Assembly: GCA_023265155.1 (NCBI GenBank)
Contig: JAHFUL010000013.1
Location: 1-38,122 of the forward strand
Source: Acidobacteriota bacterium
GTDB taxonomy: Bacteria > Acidobacteriota > Vicinamibacteria > Vicinamibacterales > CAVVIG01
Length of the DNA stretch: 38,122 nt
Direction: 5' to 3'
Below the pieces are notes generated by a model that ran no database searches, was not told the DNA's origin, and worked only from the letters and a program-made list of their open reading frames with translations. A program made the translations under genes and the position numbers. Of the stretch, positions 8,432 through 16,418 are shown one piece after another. Numbering within the stretch: position 1 is the stretch's first letter; each line of letters opens with the position of its first letter.

Positions 8432-9277
8432 ATGTCCGATCCGCTTCGCACCGACACCTCGCGCGCGCTCGATGCCGCGTCGGACTCGGATCGGGACGCG
8501 AAAATCGAGCAGCTCCTGCTCGTCGGCCTCGATCACTACTTCTCCGCTGAGTACGAGCACGCCGTCAATGTGTGGACGCGCGCGCTGTTTCTCGATCGCA
8601 GCCACGCAAAGGCGCGCGCGTACATCGAGCGCGCGCGCAGCGCCCTTGCCGAGCGACAGCGCGAATCGGAAGAGCTGCTGCAGCACGGCGTCGCGGCGTT
8701 CCAGCGCGGCGATGCCGACGAGGCGCGCCGGCTCCTGCAGACGGCGATCAGTCGGGGCGCTCCACCGGAAGAAGCGCTCGCCGTCCTGGACCGGCTGAAT
8801 CGGCTCGAGCCTGGCACGGTCTTGCACCGCCCCCCGACGGCGGGCCGCAGGGGGCCGCTCCCGGTCCTGCCGGGCGAGAGGGGCCGGAGCTCCGGTGCGA
8901 AATTCTGGATGCTCCTCTGGCTGCTCGCCTTCACCACAGTCGTGGGCGGCATTGTCGTCGTCGCGCCGACGTTGGACTGGCGCTCGCTGCTGGCGTGGGA
9001 CGAAGCGTCTCCGCTTCCTGTTTCGCTGCCGGCCGCCGATTCCGGATTGCCGCTGCCTCGCCGGGGTGAGGCTGCTCTCGCGAGAGCGCGCACGCTCTCG
9101 GAGAGCGGGCATTTGCGTGAAGCGCTCGTCGCGCTGGACGGCGTGAAAGCGGCGGACCCGCAGAGGCCCGAAGCGGATCAATTGCGCGCCCGGATTCAGC
9201 ATGAGCTGATCGCGTTGATGTCCACGCGCGCACCCGAGCCGGTTGCGCGCGGCAAGAGCGACGGCCATCGGCCATGA
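8432..9277 (+). CDS. TPR-containing single-pass membrane protein
   Basis: A 281-residue protein of unknown function. Residues 25-125 contain about two to three degenerate TPR units (GLDHYFSAEYEHAVNVWTRALFLD, then GVAAFQRGDADEARRLLQTAI). A basic, proline-rich linker leads to one membrane helix at about 159-179, followed by an outer segment with another TPR-like helix pair (ARTLSESGHLREALVALDGV) near residues 215-250. TPRs mediate protein contacts, so this looks like a membrane scaffold. It overlaps the next gene by ATGA and is probably coupled to it. Confidence 0.7.
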   Translation: MSDPLRTDTSRALDAASDSDRDAKIEQLLLVGLDHYFSAEYEHAVNVWTRALFLDRSHAKARAYIERARSALAERQRESEELLQHGVAAFQRGDADEARRLLQTAISRGAPPEEALAVLDRLNRLEPGTVLHRPPTAGRRGPLPVLPGERGRSSGAKFWMLLWLLAFTTVVGGIVVVAPTLDWRSLLAWDEASPLPVSLPAADSGLPLPRRGEAALARARTLSESGHLREALVALDGVKAADPQRPEADQLRARIQHELIALMSTRAPEPVARGKSDGHRP

Positions 9278-10236
9278 AGTGCCCGAAGTGTGGCTACCTT
9301 GGATTCGAAGACGTCGAGCGCTGCCGCAATTGTGGATATGACTTCTCGCTGAGGTCCGCGGCTGTGCTCCCCGAGCTTCCGCTTCGCGGCGAGCACGACA
9401 CGCTCAGTCCTCCCGACGATCTCGCGCTTATGGACGCTGCCGCCGCCGCCGCGCTCGCGGACGCTTCCGAGCCGTCGGGTTCGAAAGGCGAGCGCGATCA
9501 AAGGACCAGCCCGTCGCCTTCGCGATTCCCCACGGGAGAGTTGCCGCTGTTTGGATCGACGACTGCGGAATCGGTGCCGCTGCCCGATGACGCTCCCCTG
9601 ATCACCAGGACATCGCCCCCTCGCGTGCCGCTCGCCGTCAGACGTGCGACGCCCGAAGTGCCGCGGCTCCGCCCGTCGGCACGACGGCGGACGCCGATGC
9701 TCGACTTGAGCGCGTTCGACGCCGAGCCGGAGGACGCGGCATCAGGCCGGCGCAGAAACCCGGAAACCGTGCGACAGGCGAACGAGTCCTGGACCGATTC
9801 GCCGACCGAGAGCGCCGCAGAGCCCGCCGGAGTCGGCGCTCGTGTGGGGGCGGCCGTGGTCGATCTCCTGATCCTTGCCGCCATCGACGCCGTTGTCGTG
9901 TATCTCACGATGCAGATCTGTGGTGTCACCGTCGAAGACCTTCGCATCCTGCCCAAGGGACCGCTGATCGCGTTCCTGGCGGCGGAGAATCTCGGCTACT
10001 TCATCGGCTTCACGATCGGAGGACAGACCCTCGGCAAGATGGCCGCTGGGATCAAGGTGGTCTCCGCGCGGGACAACGCGTCTCTGGATTTCGGCCATTC
10101 CGTGGTGCGCACGCTCGTGTGGGTGGCACTGGCCGTGCCCGCCGGACTGGGTTTTCTCACCGCGTTATTCGGTCACGAGTACCGCGGACTCCACGATCGC
10201 TGCGCCGGTACGAAGGTCGTCCGTGCGTCGACCTGA
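9274..10236 (+). CDS. Zinc-ribbon and RDD-domain membrane protein
   Basis: A 320-residue protein. The N-terminus is a rubredoxin-like zinc ribbon with C3, C6, C17 and C20 (MKCPKCGYLGFEDVERCRNC). Residues 30-185 are low-complexity, acidic and proline/serine-rich. The C-terminal third is an RDD domain with three to four membrane helices (GARVGAAVVDLLILAAIDAV; GFTIGGQTLGKMAAGIKVVS; VRTLVWVALAVPAGLGFLTA; HDRCAGTKVV at the end). The RDD family's exact role is open; some members are implicated in transport or ion handling. The ATGA overlap with the TPR gene and the 14-bp overlap with pgpA tie the three together. Confidence 0.75.
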   Translation: MKCPKCGYLGFEDVERCRNCGYDFSLRSAAVLPELPLRGEHDTLSPPDDLALMDAAAAAALADASEPSGSKGERDQRTSPSPSRFPTGELPLFGSTTAESVPLPDDAPLITRTSPPRVPLAVRRATPEVPRLRPSARRRTPMLDLSAFDAEPEDAASGRRRNPETVRQANESWTDSPTESAAEPAGVGARVGAAVVDLLILAAIDAVVVYLTMQICGVTVEDLRILPKGPLIAFLAAENLGYFIGFTIGGQTLGKMAAGIKVVSARDNASLDFGHSVVRTLVWVALAVPAGLGFLTALFGHEYRGLHDRCAGTKVVRAST

Positions 10237-10705
10237 AACAAGCCCCCGCCCTCTGGTTCCGCTCGCTCTGGCCACCGTATTTGGGGCAGGGTATGTGCCG
10301 GTCGCGCCCGGCACGGTCGGTTCCGCGGCAGGACTTCTCTTGTGGCTCGTGCTTCCGCCCTCAGCTACCCTACAAACGGTCGCCATCATCGCGATTTTCG
10401 TGCTCGGCTCGTGGAGCGGCTCGGTCGCAGAGCGGCACTTCCACGCGAGCGATCCCGGTCCCGTGGTCATCGATGAGGTCATGGGGATGCTCATCACGCT
10501 CTTCATGAACCCGGTGGGCTGGCGAGGAGCCGGCGCAGGTTTTGTGATCTTCCGGGCGCTCGACATCATCAAGCCGTACCCGGCCCGGCAGCTCGAGAAG
10601 CTGCACGGTGGCGTCGGGATCATGGCCGACGATGCCATGGCTGGCATTTACGCCAATCTCGCGCTCCGGGTCATACTCGTCTTTGGTAATCGGGTCATCT
10701 CGTAA
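10223..10705 (+). CDS. pgpA: Phosphatidylglycerophosphatase A
   Basis: A 160-residue membrane enzyme that removes the terminal phosphate of phosphatidylglycerophosphate to make phosphatidylglycerol. The family motif YVPVAPGTVGSAAGL is near residues 24-38, DPGPVVIDEVMGM near 77-89 carries the acidic active-site residues, and FRALDIIKPYPARQLEKLHGG and IMADDAMAGIYANL complete the pattern. The start is a GTG at 10223 within the end of the RDD gene, with AAGG upstream. The last residues (NRVIS) are encoded by an 8-bp repeat that continues past the stop codon. It fits with plsY and gpsA nearby as part of a phospholipid set. Confidence 0.9.
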   Translation: MRRPETSPRPLVPLALATVFGAGYVPVAPGTVGSAAGLLLWLVLPPSATLQTVAIIAIFVLGSWSGSVAERHFHASDPGPVVIDEVMGMLITLFMNPVGWRGAGAGFVIFRALDIIKPYPARQLEKLHGGVGIMADDAMAGIYANLALRVILVFGNRVIS

Positions 10706-10732
10706 TCTGGTCATTCCAACTACCTGGTCACC
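10683..10732. repeat. GGTCATC-type 8-bp repeat spanning the pgpA 3' end
   Basis: Successive units read GGTAATCG, GGTCATCT, CGTAATCT, GGTCATTC, a degenerate unit, and GGTCACCC, with a period of about 8. The array begins inside the last codons of pgpA and ends about 15 bp before the cinA ATG. The same words recur at 17667-17700 behind ribBA. Confidence 0.6.
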
Positions 10733-10746
10733 CAAGTACCACATTC

Positions 10747-12000
10747 ATGAACGCCTGCATTGTCGCCGTAGGAAGCGAGCTGTTGACGCCATTTCGCGTC
10801 GACACGAATTCGCTCATCATCACGGAGCGCCTGAACACCATCGGCGTCGACGTCCGCTTGAAAACGGTGGTGGGCGACGATGTCGACGAGCTCGCGCGAG
10901 TGTTGACCAGCGCCCTTGGCAACGCCGATCTGGTGGTCTGCACAGGTGGCCTGGGCCCGACCGAAGACGACATCACCAGGGACGCGGTCGCGCGCGTTCT
11001 GGAGCGGCCGCTGGAGCTCCATGAAACCATCGTCGATTCCATCCGATCGCGATTCGCGAAACGTGGCCTGACGATGCCGGAGATCAACAGGCGGCAGGCG
11101 ATGGTTCCTCGGGGAGCGGCGGTTCTCGAGAACGTGAACGGGACGGCGCCGGGCTTATGGCTGGAACACGGCCGGACGCGTGTCCTCCTCCTCCCCGGAC
11201 CGCCCCGTGAAATGACGCCGATCCTCGAGGCCGTCGTTCGAGATCGTCTCGCGCCGGCGACGGCGGGCGCCGGTTTGTTTCGGCGCGTGTTGAGGATCGC
11301 GGGTCGGGCCGAATCGGACATCGATTCACGAGCGCAGCCTGTCTACGGGCAGTGGACGAGCCGGCCCATTCCGATCAGCACCACGATTCTCGCCGTGCTG
11401 GGACAGATTGAGTTGCATCTGACGGCGGCTGCTCCCAACCGTGCCGTGGCGGACGAGGCGCTTGACGCGGCGATGGCTGAGCTGCAGGAGGTCCTCGGGT
11501 CTTCCATCTACAGTACGGACGGCCGCCAGCTCGAGGCCGTGGTGGGCGATCTGCTGCGAGGAGCCGGATGGACGATTGCGGCCGCCGAATCCTGCACGGG
11601 CGGTCTGCTCACATCGCGATTGACCGACGTGCCAGGCAGCTCCGACTACGTCGCGGCGAGCGTGGTGTGCTATAGCAATGCGACGAAGGTGGACTGGCTG
11701 AACATTCCCGAGGCGTTGATCGCGGAGCACGGAGCCGTGAGCGAACCGGTCGGTCGCGCAATGGCGGAAGGGATTCGCGCACGCGCCGGTACGAACGTCG
11801 GTCTGGGCGTGACGGGTATCGCGGGCCCGGGCGGCGGTACCCCGGAGAAGCCTGTGGGGACCGTCGTGGTTGCGGTTGTCACCGACCGGGATACCCGCGT
11901 GCGGACGTTCCAGTTCTTCGGCAGTCGCGAGCAGGTGAAGTATCAGTCGGCCCAGGCAGCCATGAACATGCTGCGGCTGATGATGACAGGTCGTATCTGA
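10747..12000 (+). CDS. cinA: CinA: nicotinamide-nucleotide amidohydrolase / competence-damage protein
   Basis: A 417-residue two-domain CinA. The N-terminal MoCF/COG1058 domain (1-170) has VGSELL, VVCTGGLGPTEDDITRDA and VLLLPGPPREM. The C-terminal CinA domain (about 255-415) has AAAESCTGGLLTSRLTDVPG, the SVVCYSNATK block and GLGVTGIAGPGGGTPEKPVGTV. The C-terminal domain hydrolyses nicotinamide mononucleotide in NAD recycling; the N-terminal domain hydrolyses ADP-ribose in characterised members. No recA follows here, in contrast to the cinA-recA pair of many bacteria. plsY starts one base after the stop, so the genes are cotranscribed. Confidence 0.94.
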   Translation: MNACIVAVGSELLTPFRVDTNSLIITERLNTIGVDVRLKTVVGDDVDELARVLTSALGNADLVVCTGGLGPTEDDITRDAVARVLERPLELHETIVDSIRSRFAKRGLTMPEINRRQAMVPRGAAVLENVNGTAPGLWLEHGRTRVLLLPGPPREMTPILEAVVRDRLAPATAGAGLFRRVLRIAGRAESDIDSRAQPVYGQWTSRPIPISTTILAVLGQIELHLTAAAPNRAVADEALDAAMAELQEVLGSSIYSTDGRQLEAVVGDLLRGAGWTIAAAESCTGGLLTSRLTDVPGSSDYVAASVVCYSNATKVDWLNIPEALIAEHGAVSEPVGRAMAEGIRARAGTNVGLGVTGIAGPGGGTPEKPVGTVVVAVVTDRDTRVRTFQFFGSREQVKYQSAQAAMNMLRLMMTGRI

Positions 12001-12001
12001 C

Positions 12002-12595
12002 ATGCCGTTGGTTGTGATCACGGCGTATCTCATCGGCTCCGTCCCCTTCGCGGTACTGCTGGCGAAGCGCTGGGGTGCACAGGATCTTCGGCTCGTGGGC
12101 AGCGGGAACGTCGGTGCGACCAATGTCCTGCGTGCGTATGGGGTCACCCCCGGCGTGATCGTGGCGCTTCTCGACATGGCCAAGGGCGCGGTCAGTGTGA
12201 TCCTCGCCGACCGCCTCAACGCGGCCGGTGCGGCGCCGGCCGCCGCGGGTGTTGCCGCCGTCATCGGGCACGTCTTTCCCGTGTGGCTGGGTTTTCGTGG
12301 TGGGAAGGGGGTCGCAACCGCGTTCGGGGTGTTCTCGATTCTCACGCCGCTCGCCGCGCTCGTCGCGTTCGGCGTCTTCATGGTCAGTGTGTGGATCACC
12401 CGCTACGTCTCCATTGGGTCGGTGCTCGCGTCGGCGACGTTGCCGCCGGTGGCGTACGGGACCGGCACTCCCGCGCCCGAGCTGACTGCCGCGCTCGCCA
12501 TCGCCGTCCTCGTCATCGTGCGGCATCGTGCCAATCTCGCTCGTGTGCGCGACGGCACTGAACGGAGTCTGGGGCTGCGAGAGACTCGATTGTGA
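12002..12595 (+). CDS. plsY: Glycerol-3-phosphate acyltransferase PlsY
   Basis: A 197-residue inner-membrane enzyme that moves the acyl group from acyl-phosphate to the sn-1 position of glycerol-3-phosphate, the first step of phospholipid synthesis. The three PlsY motifs are visible: YLIGSVPFAVLLAK plus GSGNVGATNVLR (substrate loop), GHVFPVWLGFRGGKGVATAFG (acyl-phosphate and G3P binding), and the C-terminal IVRHRANLARVRDGTE. About five hydrophobic helices separate them. It overlaps gpsA by GTGA, so the enzyme making glycerol-3-phosphate is translated directly after the enzyme using it. Confidence 0.95.
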   Translation: MPLVVITAYLIGSVPFAVLLAKRWGAQDLRLVGSGNVGATNVLRAYGVTPGVIVALLDMAKGAVSVILADRLNAAGAAPAAAGVAAVIGHVFPVWLGFRGGKGVATAFGVFSILTPLAALVAFGVFMVSVWITRYVSIGSVLASATLPPVAYGTGTPAPELTAALAIAVLVIVRHRANLARVRDGTERSLGLRETRL

Positions 12596-13593
12596 CGATT
12601 CGCACCGTGGCGGTGCTCGGAGCGGGCAGCTGGGGAACGGCCCTGGCCGTGCACCTGGTCCGGATTGGACACGACGTGCAGCTCTGGTCGCGCAGTGCCG
12701 CGCTCGCCGCGGAGATCGCCTCGCGTCGGGCGAACCCGGTGTACCTGCCCGACGTGCGGCTGCCCGATGCCGTGCAGGTCACGTGTTCGCTCGAGCAGGC
12801 CCTCAGCGCATCCACGCTCGTGGTGTCGGCCATTCCATCGCACGGCTGCCGGGCTGTCATGCGGGCGGCAGCCCCGCATCTGCGCAGCAACGCGACGATC
12901 GTGAGCGCCACCAAAGGCCTCGAGCCGGGGACCATGCTCAGGATGTCAGAGGTGGTGGCCCAGGAATTGGGGAGCGATCGCGCCGTTGTCGCGCTGTCGG
13001 GACCCAGTTTCGCGATCGAGGTGGCGCACCAGCTGCCCACCGCGGTGCTCGCGGCGTCGACCAATGGCGAAGCGACGGCGCTCGTGCAGGCTGAATTTCG
13101 CGGACCGACATTCCGGCTGTACGGCTCGTCGGACGTCATCGGCGTCGAAATCGGCGGGGCGATGAAGAACGTGATTGCCATCGCCGCAGGTGTCGTCGAG
13201 GGATTGGGGTTGGGCCAGAACGCGCTGGCGGCGCTCATCACGCGAGGTCTGGCGGAGGTGACGCGCCTGGCGTGCAGCGCCGGCGGCCGGAGAGAGACGA
13301 CGGCCGGATTGAGCGGGCTGGGCGACCTGGTGCTGACCTGCACCGGCAGTCTCAGCCGCAATCGTCACGTGGGCATCGAGCTCGGGCGCGGCCGCTCGCT
13401 TCAGGACATTCTGGCGGGCATGAAGATGGTGGCCGAAGGCGTCAAGACGACCGGCGTGGCGCTGGCGCTCGGGCAGCAGTACGGCATCGAGCTTCCCATC
13501 GCGACCCAGATGGCGGCCGTGCTCGACGGTCGATCGGATGTGCGTTCCGCGGTGGAGGCCCTGATGGTGAGGCCGCAGCGCGCGGAAACCTGA
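12592..13593 (+). CDS. gpsA: NAD(P)H-dependent glycerol-3-phosphate dehydrogenase
   Basis: A 333-residue cytoplasmic enzyme reducing dihydroxyacetone phosphate to sn-glycerol-3-phosphate. The Rossmann loop VLGAGSWGTALA is at residues 8-19, the VSATKGLEPG block near 103-112, VALSGPSFAIEVA near 131-143, and the catalytic-lysine block GGAMKNVIAIAAGVVEGLGLGQNA near 186-205; GLGDLVLTCTGSLSRNRHVG follows. Length is normal. The GTG start overlaps the plsY stop as GTGA. Together with plsY and pgpA it supplies the phospholipid pathway. Confidence 0.96.
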   Translation: MTIRTVAVLGAGSWGTALAVHLVRIGHDVQLWSRSAALAAEIASRRANPVYLPDVRLPDAVQVTCSLEQALSASTLVVSAIPSHGCRAVMRAAAPHLRSNATIVSATKGLEPGTMLRMSEVVAQELGSDRAVVALSGPSFAIEVAHQLPTAVLAASTNGEATALVQAEFRGPTFRLYGSSDVIGVEIGGAMKNVIAIAAGVVEGLGLGQNALAALITRGLAEVTRLACSAGGRRETTAGLSGLGDLVLTCTGSLSRNRHVGIELGRGRSLQDILAGMKMVAEGVKTTGVALALGQQYGIELPIATQMAAVLDGRSDVRSAVEALMVRPQRAET

Positions 13594-13628
13594 CCGGCGC
13601 CGCGCGGGACGAATAGTAAGATGCCGTG

Positions 13629-14555
13629 ATGGGCCTCTTCGGACGGCTGCGCGAAAGCCTCTCCCGCACCAAGCAGCAGATTGTCGATCGCTTCGACGAA
13701 ATCGTTCGCCTCGCGGATGAGCCCGATCGTCGCGCCCGGCCGATCGATGTCGACACCATTGAGGCCCTGGAGGATCTCCTCATCTCGGCCGACCTTGGCA
13801 CGGCGGCCACTGACCGGATCCTTGCCGCCGTCAAAGGGCGCGCGAGAGCAGGCGCGAGCCTCCGCAATCTGGTGAAAGAGGAGATCCGCCGGGTGTTCGA
13901 GGCGGTAGAGACGCCGCGCACAACATCGACGTCCTCCCCCCAAGTGATCCTCGTCGTCGGCGTCAACGGGACGGGCAAGACAACGACGGTCGGCAAGCTG
14001 GCGAATCTGCTGAAGCAGACCGGACGGCAGCCATTGATTTGCGCGGCCGACACCTTCCGGGCCGCGGCCGTCGAGCAACTCGAGATCTGGGCAACCCGCG
14101 CCGGCGTGGACTTCGTGCGGGCGCGCGAGGGAGCCGATCCTGCGGCCGTCGCCTTCGACGCCATTGTGTCGGCGAAGGCGAAAGGGCGCGACCCGGTGCT
14201 CATCGACACGGCCGGCCGTCTCCACACCCGCGTCAATCTCATGAACGAGCTGGACAAGATTTGTCGCATCGCCTCGCGGGAGGTACCCGGTGCTCCGCAC
14301 GAAGTCCTGCTGGTGCTCGACGCGACCGTGGGGCAGAACGGTGTGACCCAGGCTCGCGAGTTCGCCAACGTGGCCGGGGTGAATGGCATCGTACTGACGA
14401 AGCTCGATGGAACGGCGAAGGGGGGCGTGGCCGTCGCGATTGCGAACGACTTGAAGCTGCCGATCCGGTACGTGGGCGTCGGCGAGGGCATCGACGACCT
14501 CGTACCGTTCTCCGCCGACGAATACGTCGACGGCTTGTTCGAGGAGAAGTGGTAA
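13629..14555 (+). CDS. ftsY: Signal recognition particle receptor FtsY
   Basis: A 308-residue SRP receptor GTPase. The NG domain is complete: the N domain helices (residues 5-85), G1 VVGVNGTGKTTTVGKLA, the CAADTFRAAAVEQLEIWA closing loop, the DTAGRLH G3 motif, TKLDGTAKGG (G4), and the C-terminal GVGEGIDDLVPFSADEYVDGLF that is the FtsY signature. The acidic A domain of the E. coli protein is missing, as in many bacteria, so membrane contact would rest on the short N-terminal helix. It docks the ribosome-SRP (Ffh, 17824-19194) complex at the membrane. A GTG three bases before the chosen ATG is an equal alternative; no strong Shine-Dalgarno is seen for either. Confidence 0.94.
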   Translation: MGLFGRLRESLSRTKQQIVDRFDEIVRLADEPDRRARPIDVDTIEALEDLLISADLGTAATDRILAAVKGRARAGASLRNLVKEEIRRVFEAVETPRTTSTSSPQVILVVGVNGTGKTTTVGKLANLLKQTGRQPLICAADTFRAAAVEQLEIWATRAGVDFVRAREGADPAAVAFDAIVSAKAKGRDPVLIDTAGRLHTRVNLMNELDKICRIASREVPGAPHEVLLVLDATVGQNGVTQAREFANVAGVNGIVLTKLDGTAKGGVAVAIANDLKLPIRYVGVGEGIDDLVPFSADEYVDGLFEEKW

Positions 14556-15634
14556 CGCCTGCCGACTACATGAATTCGGCGTTGTTCCATGCCGCGCGGG
14601 GACGCGGACGGACGAGCCCGAACCCGACAGTCGGGGCTGTGGTGGTGTCGCCCGACGGCAGCGTCGTCGGATACGGGTGCACCGAGAAGGCGGGATCCCG
14701 CCACGCCGAAGTGGTGGCGCTCGACATGGCAGGTGATCGTGCGCGCGGCGGCACGTTGTACTGCACGCTCGAGCCGTGCAGCCATGTCGGCCGGACCGGG
14801 CCCTGCGTCGCCCGCATCGTCGAGTCCGGGATCGCGCGTGTCGTGGCGTCGGTTGGCGATCCCAATCCGCTCGTGCACGGGCAGGGGTTCGCCTTCCTGA
14901 CGGCGCACGGCGTCGGCGTTGAGGTGGGACTTGGAGCGGCGCGGGCAAGGGCGCTCAATCAGCCTTTCTTCACGCTCGTGACGGAACATCGGCCGTTTGT
15001 CATCCTGAAAGCGGCGATCAGCCAGGACGGCTGCATGGCAGAGGCGCCCGGGGCGCGCACGCAGCTGACGTCGGAGGCGGCGAACAGACACGCACAGCGC
15101 ATCCGCGCCGAAGTGGACGCCATCGGCGTGGGCGTCGGTACGATCCTCGTCGACGATCCGCTCCTCACGGCGCGCGGGGCGTATCGCGAACGCCCGCTCG
15201 TGCGAGTGATTTTCGACCGCACGTTGAGGACTCCGCCCGGCGCCCGCGTGCTCTCGACACCGGAGGCCGGCCCTGTCATGATCGTGACAAATGGCGCGGG
15301 AGCGGCGCGTGCAGAAGTGCGCAGGCGACTCGAGGATCGTGGAGCGGATATCGAGGTCGTGGAGGATGGCACGCTGCGGTCGGCGCTCAGGACACTCGGG
15401 GATCGACAGATCGGTTCGTTCCTGCTCGAAGGCGGGCCGACGCTGCACCAGGGCGCGTGGGATGAAGGCGTCGTCGACTTCGTCCGACTCTACGTCACGC
15501 CTCACGTGCTCGGGTCGTCCGGCGTCCGCCTGCTGAACGGACGGCCATTCTCGTCTGCCGCGCTGGTGGAGCGCCGCGTTCACCCGCTCGGTCCGGATGT
15601 GTTGATAGAAGGTTATGTTCACGGGCCTCATTGA
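14549..15634 (+). CDS. ribD: Riboflavin biosynthesis bifunctional deaminase/reductase RibD
   Basis: A 361-residue enzyme with an N-terminal pyrimidine deaminase and a C-terminal reductase, carrying out two consecutive steps after GTP cyclohydrolase II. The deaminase zinc site shows HAEVVAL and TLEPCSHVGRTGPC, preceded by TSPNPTVGAVVV. The reductase half shows RPFVILKAAISQDG, TSEAANRHAQRIRAEVDAIGVGVGTIL and DDPLLTAR, and ends in LEGGPTLHQG. The start is a GTG at 14549 overlapping the ftsY stop, with GAGGAG only 2 bases away; the ATG at 14570 is an alternative with no visible ribosome site. A much longer in-frame extension through ftsY has no family support. It overlaps ribE by 20 bp. Confidence 0.92.
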   Translation: MVTPADYMNSALFHAARGRGRTSPNPTVGAVVVSPDGSVVGYGCTEKAGSRHAEVVALDMAGDRARGGTLYCTLEPCSHVGRTGPCVARIVESGIARVVASVGDPNPLVHGQGFAFLTAHGVGVEVGLGAARARALNQPFFTLVTEHRPFVILKAAISQDGCMAEAPGARTQLTSEAANRHAQRIRAEVDAIGVGVGTILVDDPLLTARGAYRERPLVRVIFDRTLRTPPGARVLSTPEAGPVMIVTNGAGAARAEVRRRLEDRGADIEVVEDGTLRSALRTLGDRQIGSFLLEGGPTLHQGAWDEGVVDFVRLYVTPHVLGSSGVRLLNGRPFSSAALVERRVHPLGPDVLIEGYVHGPH

Positions 15635-16241
15635 AGCCGTTGGTGAAGTCGTCGAGTGCAAACCGACGAGCGGTGGGACCCGCTTCCGCATCGGGACCCG
15701 TCTCGCCGGCGAACTGGCGCCCGGAGACAGCCTCGCGGTCAACGGTGTGTGCCTGACCGTGATCCTGGCGGAGCACAACGAAGTGCACGCCGACGTTGGC
15801 CCCGAAACGCTGCGCGTCACCACGCTGGGCGGTATCGAGCGTGGAACCCCTGTCAATCTGGAGCGGCCATTGCGTTTTGACAGCCGGTTTGGTGGGCACT
15901 TCGTCCAGGGGCACGTGGACGCGGTCGGGTACGTCGAGGAATTGCGGGGCGATTCCGACTTCCACTGGCTGACGGTCAGCTTCCCGCCGGCTCTTGCCCC
16001 GTACATCGTGCACAAGGGCTCGATCGCCATCGACGGCATCAGCCTGACCGTTTCGGGACTTGGCGTCGATCGCTTTGACGTGATGGTCGTGCCGTACACG
16101 CTTGACCATACGAACCTGAAAACACGTCAGATTCGGGATCGTGTGAACCTGGAATGCGACATGGTCGGCAAGTACGTCGTCCGCGCGGCGGAGATTGCCG
16201 GGTTGACGCTCACGTCAACAGCGAAGAGCATGGCGCATTGA
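15615..16241 (+). CDS. ribE: Riboflavin synthase alpha subunit
   Basis: A 208-residue enzyme that dismutates two 6,7-dimethyl-8-ribityllumazine molecules to riboflavin. It shows the internal duplication of the family: MFTGLIEAVGEV opening and SLAVNGVCLTV in the N-terminal barrel, then GGHFVQGHVDAVG linking to SIAIDGISLTV in the second barrel. It closes with CDMVGKYVVRA, close to the family C-terminus. It overlaps ribD by 20 bp and is followed by a repeat array and ribBA. Lumazine synthase (ribH), which supplies the substrate, is not found in this window. Confidence 0.95.
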   Translation: MFTGLIEAVGEVVECKPTSGGTRFRIGTRLAGELAPGDSLAVNGVCLTVILAEHNEVHADVGPETLRVTTLGGIERGTPVNLERPLRFDSRFGGHFVQGHVDAVGYVEELRGDSDFHWLTVSFPPALAPYIVHKGSIAIDGISLTVSGLGVDRFDVMVVPYTLDHTNLKTRQIRDRVNLECDMVGKYVVRAAEIAGLTLTSTAKSMAH

Positions 16242-16417
16242 GCTCTCAGCTCTCAGCTCTCAGCTTGCAGCTTGCAGCTATCAGCCCCGAAAGCTGAGCT
16301 GAGAACTGAAAGCCGAGAGCTGAGAACTGAAAGCCCAGAAGCTGAGAGCCGAAAGCCGAGAACTGAAAACTGAAAGCCGAAAGCTGAAAGCCGAGAGCTG
16401 AAAGCCGAGAGCCGAGA
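16241..16417. repeat. 177-bp AGCTGAA/AGCCGAG heptamer array with inverted arms
   Basis: The left arm is in phase on a 7-bp period: AGCTCTC three times, AGCTTGC twice, AGCTATC. From about 16288 on the complementary words take over (GAGAGCT, GAAAGCC, GAACTGA and variants) up to the last base before the ribBA ATG. The left arm can therefore pair with many positions of the right arm. The array fills the entire ribE-ribBA gap and supplies the only purine-rich stretch (GAGAGCCGAGAC) ahead of ribBA. Confidence 0.82.
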
Positions 16418-16418
16418 C

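Noticed and set aside
14039-14548. N-terminal extension of ribD through ftsY
   Set aside because: The extension is an alternate-frame reading of the ftsY G domain. RibD homologues begin at the position corresponding to 14549-14570.
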